From assembly GCA_024279935.1 (NCBI GenBank), contig JAJRQZ010000147.1, positions 1-63,958 of the forward strand: a stretch of 63,958 bases of DNA, given 5' to 3'. The position numbers and the translations under genes were made by a program. Source of the stretch: Bacteroidota bacterium (GTDB taxonomy: Bacteria; Bacteroidota; Bacteroidia; Bacteroidales; F082). Positions 16,516 through 25,785 of the stretch are shown in pieces (position 1 is the first letter of the stretch; every line of letters begins with the position of its first letter). The notes under the pieces are model-generated. The model searched no databases. It had not been told where the DNA came from and saw only the letters and a list, made by a program, of their open reading frames with translations.

Positions 16516-17256
16516 CTACCGCGATAGCATTATGTTCAAAAACATTTCTTTTTTTCTCCTGGATATCCCCACTCCCGACCCGTCGCTCATTTTCACATAG
16601 CCGCCGTCGCCTTTAAGGTACTCCTCAACATAATCAATGTTTATAAGGTGGGATTGGTGCACTCTCACAAAACCATCGTTCTTCAATATATCCTCATAAT
16701 GTTTTAAAGTGCGCGTAACGAGGATGGACTCTTTGGGCTCAAGGAAAAAACAAGTGTAGTTGTTGTCGGCCTCGCACCTGATTATCGAGTTGATTTTTAC
16801 AAAACGGACGCCCGTTATTGTAGGCAACGCGATTTTATCGATTTTCCCCTTGTTGCCCAGCAAGTTGCTTATCCGCTCGGCAACTTGTTTGTTTTGGGGT
16901 TGCAGGTTTTTAAGTTTGTTGACGGAATCAATTATTTGTTGTGGGTCTATGGGTTTTAGGATATAATCGAGGGCGCTGAACTTGATGGCTTTTATCGCAT
17001 ATTGGTCGTAGGCGGTTACAAAAACAACGTGGAAGTCGATGCCGCCCATGCTTTCGAGCAATTGAAAACCGTTCCTGTCAGGCATGTTGATATCCAAAAA
17101 CACAAGTTTGGGTTTCGTCTGCCTGATCATCTTAATGCCTTTGTCGGCATCCTCGGCCTCGCCCAAAATATCCACATCAGCGCAATAATCCGTTAAAATA
17201 TTACGCAAGGCATTTCTGCTCTGGAGTTCATCGTCAATAATTACCGAACCAATCAT
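16516..17256 (-). CDS. LytTR family response regulator
   Basis: 246 residues. Receiver domain ~1-120 with acidic pocket residues Asp8/Asp9, phospho-acceptor Asp55 in LVFLDINMP and the conserved Lys in YILKPID. The LytTR DNA-binding domain spans ~140-240 (RCEADNNYTCFFL; FVRVHQSHLINIDYV). It is transcribed before the TPR-LytS kinase, forming a two-component system. It is divergent from the secreted propeller protein starting at 17384, which may be a target because the 127-bp intergenic region is shared; that is inference. Confidence 0.94.
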   Translation of the reverse strand: MIGSVIIDDELQSRNALRNILTDYCADVDILGEAEDADKGIKMIRQTKPKLVFLDINMPDRNGFQLLESMGGIDFHVVFVTAYDQYAIKAIKFSALDYILKPIDPQQIIDSVNKLKNLQPQNKQVAERISNLLGNKGKIDKIALPTITGVRFVKINSIIRCEADNNYTCFFLEPKESILVTRTLKHYEDILKNDGFVRVHQSHLINIDYVEEYLKGDGGYVKMSDGSGVGISRRKKEMFLNIMLSR

Positions 17257-17383
17257 AATCGCTTTTAATTAACCGGCACTAAAATTAGTAATTTATATTG
17301 GCATTTCAAAATATACCAAATTCTATTTCATTTGTGCCAGATTCTACTTTGTGCTTGAAATTGCTTTGCGGATAATGTAATAT

Positions 17384-20300
17384 TTGAAAAAAATTATAAT
17401 GTGGTACTATAAATCAGGCTCGGAATTATTGGTAAAATATGTCGTATTACTTTTTTTTGCCTTATTTTTAACTATCAATGCCAGGGGCCAGAAGGCTATG
17501 TCCGGCAATAACAACATAGCGGGAAAAGAACAAACACGGAATTTTTATGAGATACAGAAACAGGTATATGCTTATCTGGATAGCCTGGGGGCCGATAATG
17601 AAGGATATTATATAAGGGATGGCAAAAGGCATAAAATAAACGGCTATAATCAGTTTAAACGCTGGGAGTGGTTTTGGAGGCCCAGGGTAAATCCTCTAAG
17701 CGGCAAGTTTCCTGATATCACGGCAGAGGAAATTAGGGTGAAGCGGTCTTCGAATAACTCAGGGCGCGGTTTTGACAACTGGACTTTATTAGGCCCGAAC
17801 TCTTCACCTGGCGGCAAATATGGCTTAGGCCGGATAAACTGTATAGTTTTCAGGTCTGGCGACAATAATGTTATATATGCCGGATCGCCTTCAGGGGGGC
17901 TTTTTAAAACAATCGACGGCGGAAGCAACTGGACAGCCCTCACCGACGACAATGCGGTTTTGGGAGTTAGCCATGCCGTTGTTATTGCAGGAGCAACAAC
18001 GGCGGCCGACACGATTTATATTGCAACCGGCGATCGCGACAGGGGGGCACTGGACAATGTTGATTGGGGTTATACGGCTGATAACCACTCTTTGGGGGTG
18101 TTAAAATCCGTGGATGGCGGATCTACATGGACAACAACAGGTTTAACATTTTCCGGGTCTGCCGGTGAAACAACCAACCGTATCATTGTTAATCCCGATA
18201 ATCATAAAGTAATTTACGTTGCCACTTCGGACGGTTTATATAAATCGTATAATGCAGCAGTAAGTTTTTCGAAAATATATAGTTTGGAATTTGTGGATCT
18301 GGAAATGAACACTGCTGACACAGGAGTAATTTATGGGGCAAAAAGAACAGGTGGCGAAATATATGTCTCCTTTGACGAAGGTGGCACATGGACGAAGAAA
18401 GTTGATGTTGTCGGCGGAAAAAGAACTGAACTGGCAGTTAGTGAGGCAAATTCAAACAGAATATATGCGGTAGTTGCCGATTCTGACGGAGGTTTGCAGG
18501 AAATTCAAAGATCAGACAACGGAGGATCGAGTTTTTATGTCGTTTATGACCATCCCGATGCTGCAAACCCTGAAGTTAACATACTGCATGCTGATTGTAA
18601 CCCCGGTGCGCAAATTGGCGGGCAGGGATATTATGACCTTGCCATAGCTGCCGACCCCACAAATGCCGATATAGTCTTTATAGGAGGAATAAATACATGG
18701 AAATCGACTGATGGAGCAACTACATTCTCTATTGTAAACCACTGGGGAAGTAATTGCGGAGGCATCGTTGACTCTGTACATGCCGATAAGCATGCGCTGG
18801 CATTCCAAAACTCAACTTCTAATCTTTTCGAGGGAAACGACGGGGGCATTTATAAAACCACCAACGCTGGAACCAACTGGACAGATATAACTAATGGGAT
18901 GTCTATCAGTATGTTATATAGAATTGGGGTCTCACAGCAAAGTGTCCAGAATGTCTTAGGCGGTTTTCAGGATTGCGGCACGAAATTGTATGCTTCAAGT
19001 TGGTCTAATGTGTTATTTGCTGATGGACTGGACTGTGCAATCGACTATACAGATAATGATTTACAATATGGCACGAAACAGGGGGGGAGGCTATATCGGA
19101 CCTTCGACGGATGGTCTTCAAACACTTATCTGGGGAGTTTCGGCCCCGATTGGTTCATGCCTCTTCATATCGACCCTAACAATCACAATACTATTTATTT
19201 GGGTGATAATACAGTGCTGAGAAAATCGACAAACAACGGTGGTAGTTGGAGTATTATTGGTTCGTCAGCAGATATTGGCTTTGGATATATTACCTGTATC
19301 GATGTTGCTGACGCAAACTCAGATTATATTTATGTGGGGAAATCAACAGAAGTTTATAAAACCATCGATGGCGGAACAAACTGGACCGACGTAACAGGGA
19401 CTTTGCCAGTGGCCTCGGCAAACGTTACCTGCCTTAGGATTTGTCATGAGAACCCCGATACCGTTTGGGCAGCCATGGGAGCCTTTAACTCCTATTCGGC
19501 CTATCAAACTTTCGACGGCGGAACCACCTGGACGGATATCTCGTCAGGTTTGCCTGGAGCCCCGGTGATGAGCATTGTTCAAAACGAGCAAAACCTCGAC
19601 ACTTTGGAACTCTATGCGGGTACCGATGTGGGCGTTTACCAAAAACTGGGAAATGCCGCCTGGTCGCTCTACAACAGCGGATTGCCTAATGTAGTGATAA
19701 CGGAACTTGAAATATATTATAATTCCTCAAATCCAGAAAACAGCAAGCTTACGGCAGCAAGCTGGGGAAGGGGAGTATGGAATTCTGATCTGCCACCCCC
19801 TGCTCCTATTGCCAATTTCACTGCCGACAATACAACACCGGTTATAATTGATACTGTTACATTTACCGATAGTTCAACAGGTGTGCCTACAAGTTGGTCT
19901 TGGACAATAAGCCCATCTACTTATTCATATATTGACGGCACAAATGCAAATTCCCAAAACCCTCATGTAAAGTTCACGGCTACAGGATTATATACGGTAA
20001 GCCTTGCTTGCCAAAATGTTGTTGGAAGCGATACTGTAGTTAAAACAGACTATATCAACGTTGGCCCAATAGTATATTGTTCGGCAGATGGTGGAACATC
20101 TAACCCCTCTTACGAATATATAAGTGGCGTTGAAATAGGTACAATAAGCAATACAGGTACCGGTGCCGACGAATATACCGATTATACAGCGCTTTCAACT
20201 GATATTGGAATAGGGGAATCAGAATCACTAACAGTTACTATTGCCCATTGGTTTGCAGGTGATGATATTGGTGTTTGGGTCGATTGGAATCAGGATGGTG

Positions 20301-20725
20301 ATTTTAGCGATACCGATGAGGAGGTTGTTTGTTCGATAAACTCAAACCCGGTATATACTATAAGCGTGCCGGTTGATGCCCTTGCCGGAATTACCACTAT
20401 GAGGGTTAGGATGAAATACAACGGCACTACTTGTGCCAGCCCCTGTGGGCATACCTCTTATGGCGAAGTTGAGGACTATTCGATAAATGTTGTGGCAGGG
20501 TCGAATATCTGGACAGGAAACACATCTGTTGATTGGGCCACTAAATCCAACTGGAGCAAAGGTGACGTTCCCGTTTCAACGGAAGCGGTAATTATTCCTC
20601 AGGCCCCTGCCGGTGGTGTATTCCCTGTAATACACAGTTCTACACTTGATGCGGTATGTAAAAAAATAACGATACATACGGGAGCAAGTATCACGATCGA
20701 CGGTAAGTTAACCGTTATGGAATAA
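17384..20725 (+). CDS. Large secreted BNR/VPS10-like propeller protein with PKD and GEVED domains, no T9SS tail
   Basis: 1113 residues from a TTG start; the ATG five codons later (17399) gives a cleaner signal peptide (MWYYKSGSELLVKYVVLLFF...). Residues ~120-800 hold repeated Asp-box/BNR motifs such as SVDGGSTWTTTG and SNNGGSWSI, typical of sortilin/sialidase-type beta-propellers. A PKD domain follows (~805-900), then a GEVED domain (~905-1035, VWVDWNQDGDFSDTDEE), then the start of an NWS-type beta-helix module. The protein stops abruptly at ...GKLTVME with no T9SS sorting domain, which relatives usually carry; the gene may have lost its 3' end. It lies next to a LytTR system and other surface proteins. 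Secretion is supported; substrate unknown. Confidence 0.85.
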   Translation: MKKIIMWYYKSGSELLVKYVVLLFFALFLTINARGQKAMSGNNNIAGKEQTRNFYEIQKQVYAYLDSLGADNEGYYIRDGKRHKINGYNQFKRWEWFWRPRVNPLSGKFPDITAEEIRVKRSSNNSGRGFDNWTLLGPNSSPGGKYGLGRINCIVFRSGDNNVIYAGSPSGGLFKTIDGGSNWTALTDDNAVLGVSHAVVIAGATTAADTIYIATGDRDRGALDNVDWGYTADNHSLGVLKSVDGGSTWTTTGLTFSGSAGETTNRIIVNPDNHKVIYVATSDGLYKSYNAAVSFSKIYSLEFVDLEMNTADTGVIYGAKRTGGEIYVSFDEGGTWTKKVDVVGGKRTELAVSEANSNRIYAVVADSDGGLQEIQRSDNGGSSFYVVYDHPDAANPEVNILHADCNPGAQIGGQGYYDLAIAADPTNADIVFIGGINTWKSTDGATTFSIVNHWGSNCGGIVDSVHADKHALAFQNSTSNLFEGNDGGIYKTTNAGTNWTDITNGMSISMLYRIGVSQQSVQNVLGGFQDCGTKLYASSWSNVLFADGLDCAIDYTDNDLQYGTKQGGRLYRTFDGWSSNTYLGSFGPDWFMPLHIDPNNHNTIYLGDNTVLRKSTNNGGSWSIIGSSADIGFGYITCIDVADANSDYIYVGKSTEVYKTIDGGTNWTDVTGTLPVASANVTCLRICHENPDTVWAAMGAFNSYSAYQTFDGGTTWTDISSGLPGAPVMSIVQNEQNLDTLELYAGTDVGVYQKLGNAAWSLYNSGLPNVVITELEIYYNSSNPENSKLTAASWGRGVWNSDLPPPAPIANFTADNTTPVIIDTVTFTDSSTGVPTSWSWTISPSTYSYIDGTNANSQNPHVKFTATGLYTVSLACQNVVGSDTVVKTDYINVGPIVYCSADGGTSNPSYEYISGVEIGTISNTGTGADEYTDYTALSTDIGIGESESLTVTIAHWFAGDDIGVWVDWNQDGDFSDTDEEVVCSINSNPVYTISVPVDALAGITTMRVRMKYNGTTCASPCGHTSYGEVEDYSINVVAGSNIWTGNTSVDWATKSNWSKGDVPVSTEAVIIPQAPAGGVFPVIHSSTLDAVCKKITIHTGASITIDGKLTVME

Positions 20726-20799
20726 AAAAATAATACCAAAGGTAGGGATTTGGTCTTTGGCCTGTATTGCTTTGCGGGCCTGTTTTCAGTTATTAATTT

Positions 20800-20838
20800 A
20801 CCTGCATTATTTAGATAATATATCTGAATAATGCAGGT
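20800..20838. terminator. Hairpin between convergent genes, probable bidirectional terminator
   Basis: An inverted repeat with arms of about 17-18 bp (ACCTGCATTATTtAGATA and its complement with one mismatch) sits between the + gene ending at 20725 and the - gene ending at 20859. There is no long T run, so termination efficiency is uncertain. Confidence 0.6.
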
Positions 20839-20858
20839 ATTAATCAATACTTAACACT

Positions 20859-21092
20859 TTAGTCTTCAAGGTCTTCCATGTTTTTTCGGAAGTCATAGAT
20901 CTTTTTGCCACCATAAACTGCCGCCATGCCGAGCAAGATGAGGCTTCCTCCGCCAATGGGGGCGCCGCCGCCTATTGGGTCGTCGTCAACACCGGGGCCG
21001 CCGCCCGGGTCGCTGGGTGCTGTCATTTGTGCATTAACGCTCAGGACAAAGGAAAACATCAGGATTGTTATTATTGATAATATCTTTTTCAT
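20859..21092 (-). CDS. Small exported protein with a Gly-rich PID-CTERM-like sorting tail
   Basis: 77 residues. A signal peptide (MKKILSIITILMFSFVLSVNA) is followed by a Pro/Gly/Asp-rich spacer (PSDPGGGPGVDDDPIGGGAP), a hydrophobic segment (GGGSLILLGMAAVYG) and a basic/acidic end (GGKKIYDFRKN...). This tripartite order of motif, transmembrane helix and charged tail is that of protein-sorting signals; it resembles the PID-CTERM pattern of Bacteroidota. Almost nothing of a mature domain remains, so the product is a minimal substrate. It lies immediately upstream (on its own strand downstream) of the T9SS protein gene at 21123, 30 bp away. Role unknown. Confidence 0.7.
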   Translation of the reverse strand: MKKILSIITILMFSFVLSVNAQMTAPSDPGGGPGVDDDPIGGGAPIGGGSLILLGMAAVYGGKKIYDFRKNMEDLED

Positions 21093-21122
21093 CTTTACTT
21101 TTTTTAAATTTTATTATTCGGC

Positions 21123-23399
21123 TTATTTGAAAATCAATATTTTCTCGGTATAAATATTTGCATCGGTTACAACTTTAACAATATAATACCCGACCTGGTC
21201 AGAAACCCAGAAACTGCTTAGTTTTTGGCCGTCGGCCGTTTTGGTGCTCATAACCAGTTTCGAGGCCAGGTTATAGGCGTATATCATTTTAATGCTTTCC
21301 TGAGTGTTGTTCCTCACGTAGGCATATTGGCCTGAAGAGAAAATATCAATTTTTGCAACATCATCTATTTCGTTTACATCGGTAGGTCCGAAGAAGTGAA
21401 GGATGAACCTGTCGGGGCTTTGATATTCGGCGGCATCGAAAGTATAAACGGGATTGTCGTTCAGGTAAACCCAGTCGGCCCCCGTTTGAGTGTCTTCCAG
21501 ATATATCTCCGTTCCATACTCAAAAGTTTCAAATCCGCTGAATTCCAGTGTGTATTCTGAAGTGTAACCGCAGTCAAATTTCAGAGGAACACTATACATT
21601 GTGCTGTTTTGAAGGCTTTCAGGAGAAAACATATTAACAGCAGTTTCAACTCCGTCTTCCGTAACCGACCTGATTGACGTTGCGTCAGAGTTCTGGCTGG
21701 GCCAAAATTCAGCATCCCAATCAATATCGTATCCGTTGGTGGCCTCTTCTTCAAAACGTATTACGGCCTCCGTTTGATATCCGTCCACTCCACCGCGGGC
21801 AAATATTGTCAGTTCATTGGGTATTGTTTCCCTGAAAGCGTCGTTGCTGTGCGACCTTCTCGCATTGGTGAAGTTGAAGGTGCCGGCTTGCTTAGTCTCA
21901 ACAATGAAACCCTGTCCAACCTGGACATACTGGGTTCCTCCTGAACCACCGCTACGCGTGATATAGGAGTCTCCTGAGGGATCCCAGATCCAGTATTTGT
22001 TCTGGACGACAGCTGTGTTGTCAGTTCCTGCCAATGCATCAAAATCAATTGCGGAAGGATAGGGGTTGCTAATTAATTCGTAGTGGTTGTTGCTGTATGT
22101 CAGTGCCGGCGACGAAACAGCCCCCGTAATCAATGCCCCTGTCATTTCAAGCGTATGGTTGGTGTTGTCAATAGTCGAAAGCCCGATGCCGTTGGCTGTT
22201 CTAACTTCATAAGTATTGCTGCTCAGGTTTTGCCATCCATTTGCATTTGCCTGACTCTCATCCCATGAGTAAGCGTAGGTACTCCCGTTAACCAAATCAA
22301 ACGCACTTAAAAAGGCGCCCGTGCCGCCACCTGTATAACTTGCTTCATCAACTGTTGGGCCTACAAAATGGATGTCGAAGTTGCCTGCTGTCGCAGAATT
22401 GCTTAAATAAGTCTGAACCTTTGCCGTCCCGCTTGAGCCGTAGCTTATTGTTCCGTTGTCGATGAAGGAACCGACACCAGATGCATCTGCTTGTACAACG
22501 AATCCTGCAGCATCATCAATATAAGTTGAGCCGGTAACAGTTAATTCAGCTTCGGAAACTAATGTCAATGCCCCCATGTTTGTCAGATTATTGTTAATTG
22601 TATATATTGCTTGAGCACTATAAAAATCCTGATTATCAATTGACATAGAAGCCCCATTGTTTATTCGTAAATAATCACATACAGGTTGATGAGCCCCAAA
22701 ACCAGATACTTGACCAATATTTATTGGGTAATTACCATTTGCAACAACCGGAACTACACAATTGTTACCGGTATTTGGTATCGTTCCTGAACCTCCACAA
22801 GAGGTTTCCCAATTGCCTGCTACATCCCAGTATGTTGGATTTGTCGCATCAGCCCCTGTCCATACCAGATCATAAACAATAGTAGGATAGGAATAAGTCA
22901 GGCTACCATTAATACTGGGTAAATAATCAACGTTTTCCTGATTCCAGTTCAGGTCCCTTCCGTCCCATTGATCTGGCGCAACCTCGAATAATCCGCTACC
23001 GCTTGCTCCGGTTGCTTTAAAGATGGCGATATCTTCCCAGGTATTTTGTACCCAATCATGTGGTGGATGTATTGGTGAGGAAATATCGCCATTCCAGTAA
23101 TGATAGTCATAACCCGATGATGTTTGCTCGGCTGCCAAACCATCAATAATGCTATAATCATTTGTTGCACAGATCAAATCCATGTCAACAGCACCGCTGG
23201 GGTACCTGATGACAAATGTTATATCAACAATGTTTGTCGCGGTTGTAGGGGTTCCTGTCCCTGAGGTCTCGCGCATTTGATAAACCAGGTAACCATAATC
23301 GTTTTCAATTACTCTTGATTCAAATGTTTGTGCGTTTGAAAACATTAAACTTGCGCTTGCAAGCAATGCTAAAGTCAATTTGTAAATGTATCTTTTCAT
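21123..23399 (-). CDS. Secreted T9SS-sorted surface protein
   Basis: About 758 residues from the ATG at 23399, which starts a good signal peptide (MKRYIYKLTLALLASASLMFSNAQ); a further upstream ATG adds 12 unlikely residues. An N-terminal ~150-residue module of unknown family is followed by an NW-type beta-helix segment (GNWETSCGGSGTIPNTGNN...) and later beta-sandwich regions. The end is a type A T9SS sorting domain, with IDIFSSGQYAYVRNN and a final ...IYTEKILIFK, directing export and surface anchoring. No catalytic motif was recognised. It shares the NW motif with the end of the protein at 17384. Confidence 0.85.
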   Translation of the reverse strand: MKRYIYKLTLALLASASLMFSNAQTFESRVIENDYGYLVYQMRETSGTGTPTTATNIVDITFVIRYPSGAVDMDLICATNDYSIIDGLAAEQTSSGYDYHYWNGDISSPIHPPHDWVQNTWEDIAIFKATGASGSGLFEVAPDQWDGRDLNWNQENVDYLPSINGSLTYSYPTIVYDLVWTGADATNPTYWDVAGNWETSCGGSGTIPNTGNNCVVPVVANGNYPINIGQVSGFGAHQPVCDYLRINNGASMSIDNQDFYSAQAIYTINNNLTNMGALTLVSEAELTVTGSTYIDDAAGFVVQADASGVGSFIDNGTISYGSSGTAKVQTYLSNSATAGNFDIHFVGPTVDEASYTGGGTGAFLSAFDLVNGSTYAYSWDESQANANGWQNLSSNTYEVRTANGIGLSTIDNTNHTLEMTGALITGAVSSPALTYSNNHYELISNPYPSAIDFDALAGTDNTAVVQNKYWIWDPSGDSYITRSGGSGGTQYVQVGQGFIVETKQAGTFNFTNARRSHSNDAFRETIPNELTIFARGGVDGYQTEAVIRFEEEATNGYDIDWDAEFWPSQNSDATSIRSVTEDGVETAVNMFSPESLQNSTMYSVPLKFDCGYTSEYTLEFSGFETFEYGTEIYLEDTQTGADWVYLNDNPVYTFDAAEYQSPDRFILHFFGPTDVNEIDDVAKIDIFSSGQYAYVRNNTQESIKMIYAYNLASKLVMSTKTADGQKLSSFWVSDQVGYYIVKVVTDANIYTEKILIFK

Positions 23400-23445
23400 C
23401 TGTCTATAATTTTGTAATAGATTGTCATCTAGCATATTATATTTA

Positions 23446-23523
23446 TCATCGGATTTAACAGATTAAGCGGATCTTAGTTTTTCGCAAGCGAAAGACATCC
23501 GTTAAATCCGCTTAATCCGATGA
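23446..23523. repeat. 78-bp nested inverted repeat (solo hairpin element)
   Basis: Outer arms TCATCGGATTTAACAGATTA... and ...TAAATCCGCTTAATCCGATGA are imperfectly complementary, and the centre holds a perfect TTTCGC-AA-GCGAAA hairpin (23480-23493). It lies between two minus-strand surface genes, where it could also terminate transcription of the gene at 23619-25241. The long imperfect arms and lack of a T run look more like a REP/MITE-type element than a normal terminator. Confidence 0.75.
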
Positions 23524-23618
23524 CTGTATTTTTGCAGAATAATCATTTTCCTGTGTGATTAAAATTAAACATGGATGTTTCATTTTACGTAATTTTCTCT
23601 TTTATTAAAATGGTTTAA

Positions 23619-25241
23619 TTATTCGGGGATATGCTCTGTATAAACATTCCCTGGCGTTGAGGTCCCAACAACAGAGAGTATGGCGCTTCTGTCGTTTGAT
23701 GTTCCGTTATATTTAACGGTGCCATCCATATTTATGTCATCGGCATCATAAGTATCAGTAACGGTATTTCCTGGTGTTGATGTTCCAACTTGTGCCAAGA
23801 CTGAGGCCCTGTCGGTACTTGATCCGTTGTATTTTACAAATCCATCATCATTGGCATCCCCGTCCCAAAGGGCAAAAACCCCGGTTTCAACTTCTTTCAT
23901 GGCCGCATTTGTTGAAACGGCGGGGTCCTGCCATGCTGTTGCCTGTGCGGTTTTGAAATTCAGACTGGGGGAAGCTGATAGATCCACTGTTGAATTGGAC
24001 ATAACAGCAAAATGGTTTCGATGTATTATAGCTATGTAATAGGAGTCCATTGCAACTCCTGTCATTTTAAAATTGCTTTCGTCTTTCTCTATTACTTGTC
24101 CGCTTTGGTCGATGAAACGTGCGAAACTATAAAGTACGCTTGTGTTGTTGTTTTTGTCCCTCAGTTCAATTTTGACCCAGTCAACAGCATTTGAGGGAAG
24201 GGGCAGGCTATACGACTGTCCAAGCCCGTATGGATCGTCCATAGGCAAAAGGTTTGCCGTATTAAGTGTTTTGTCCATATTGTCGCTTGTTGTGTTGTAT
24301 GCAGCGGCAAGAAATGCCTGGAGGTCAATAGTAATCCCTCCGTAATAATAGTCGGCTACCATAAAGGTCCCCAAGCTGTTCACTCCGCTGCCCGATCTTG
24401 TATATGGGTCGCTGCCCGAGGCGGCGTCTATAGGCCCCCATTCAACATTTGAGCCATTGTCGGTGGTAACCCCTATACAACTATTGCTTCGCAAAAATCC
24501 TGTTAGCTCTTCGCCACTATTCCATTGTGTGCTGATGCTAAGGTCGCTTCCGCCCGATATTGCTTCGCTAAGGTCCCAACTCCTGTTAACCAGATGAGTA
24601 GTCCCGGCAAAACCCGATGGTTTGCTGTCGTTTACTTTAACGCTATAAGTATCGGTGGATCCCGAAAAGGAGTTTTGAAGCACTAAAGGGTTGTAAGCAC
24701 TAATGCCCACGGGAAACAGGACATTGGTCGAGCCGTCGGCCGGAACAGAGCGCTTCACCAAACCGCTGGAATTTGTTTTGATATACGTAGATGTACCAAC
24801 CCCTGTTGGATCCGTTGATCCGATTGTAAGGTTAAAACTGTTTAGTGAAAGCAAACCGCTGGTAAAGTGTAATGTGCCGTTAATTGTTTGGTCAGCACCG
24901 GTGCTTGTGTTTGTTATTGATACACCGTTTGAATTGTTGATATCGACGGTTCCGTAGAAAGCGGCATCATGGTCGCCCGTAATTTCTTGTGCCGAGCTGC
25001 CCTTGAAAGTAAGCGTCCCGCTTGAACTTGATTCAATTAATCCGGAGGTGTTGTTCGTTATGTTGCCCAGAACCGATAAATCGCCATTGTTCTTTATTGT
25101 TCCACCCGAATTTGTAATGTTGTTGGCAACCACGACCGCTCCCGAGTTAATCACGATTTGTGACCCACTTGAGAGAATCATCTGTCCGTAACCTAAAAAA
25201 GCACTTCCGGAAAGAAATGCAGCGATTAGATATTTTTTCAT
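23619..25241 (-). CDS. Secreted surface protein with beta-helix start and dockerin-like duplicated C-terminus
   Basis: 540 residues with a signal peptide (MKKYLIAAFLSGSAFLGYGQ). Residues ~20-150 are Gly/Ser/Asn-rich short strands of beta-helix character (TNSGGTIKNNGDLSVLGNIT). The C-terminus contains two EF-hand-like repeats, GDANDDGFVKYNGSSTDRAS and DDINMDGTVKYNGTSNDRS, each with a D-x-N-x-D-G calcium-loop pattern followed by VGTSTPGN. This duplicated module recurs in Bacteroidota surface proteins. There is no obvious T9SS domain after it; the protein ends ...VYTEHIPE. Calcium binding is inferred from the motif; a cohesin partner is not evident. Confidence 0.82.
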   Translation of the reverse strand: MKKYLIAAFLSGSAFLGYGQMILSSGSQIVINSGAVVVANNITNSGGTIKNNGDLSVLGNITNNTSGLIESSSSGTLTFKGSSAQEITGDHDAAFYGTVDINNSNGVSITNTSTGADQTINGTLHFTSGLLSLNSFNLTIGSTDPTGVGTSTYIKTNSSGLVKRSVPADGSTNVLFPVGISAYNPLVLQNSFSGSTDTYSVKVNDSKPSGFAGTTHLVNRSWDLSEAISGGSDLSISTQWNSGEELTGFLRSNSCIGVTTDNGSNVEWGPIDAASGSDPYTRSGSGVNSLGTFMVADYYYGGITIDLQAFLAAAYNTTSDNMDKTLNTANLLPMDDPYGLGQSYSLPLPSNAVDWVKIELRDKNNNTSVLYSFARFIDQSGQVIEKDESNFKMTGVAMDSYYIAIIHRNHFAVMSNSTVDLSASPSLNFKTAQATAWQDPAVSTNAAMKEVETGVFALWDGDANDDGFVKYNGSSTDRASVLAQVGTSTPGNTVTDTYDADDINMDGTVKYNGTSNDRSAILSVVGTSTPGNVYTEHIPE

Positions 25242-25785
25242 AAAGCAACCATTGTTTTTATTTAGTAATTAAACCAATAAAAGGTAGGAAATTTGGTCTG
25301 CTTTACTGCCGGCAAATATACGAACAATTAACCCTAAAAAACAAGTAAAATAATGATTATTATTCAATTAACTTTATAATAAACAGATAATCAGACATAT
25401 AAGATTTGAAAATAATATTGTTTTTTGTGCTTTAATTATTCGAATCCAAGGTTTGGCATTATTTGCAACTATAAAGTTGTTGTCGTAACATTAATATCGT
25501 GTTACCGCTTATCCCATAGGGCGGAAACTAATCAGTGATACATTTATGAAACATATATATGTAATATGAAAAACAGTAATGCCTCATCAGAAAGACCCCG
25601 TAAAATTTGTTCGTTCGCATAATGTTGAATAAAAATTCGCCCCAAACCAGAACAGTCAATACCGGAGTTCGGGGAGATTATTTATGGAGCATAAATATTG
25701 CTTATTGGTTTTGAACCGGGACTTATGCTTTTAAGTGAAAGAATATGATGGTTTTTGTTAATTTTGTTCTCCAAAGAAAATAAAT
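25242..25785. promoter_or_regulatory. 544-bp AT-rich divergent intergenic region
   Basis: No coding potential was seen. On the minus strand a TATATTTG box (25313-25320) with a TTG 21 bp upstream (25342-25344) could drive the gene ending at 25241. On the plus strand a TAATTTTG box (25759-25766) lies 19 bp before the esterase ATG. The middle shows no repeat or RNA that I can identify. Confidence 0.5.
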
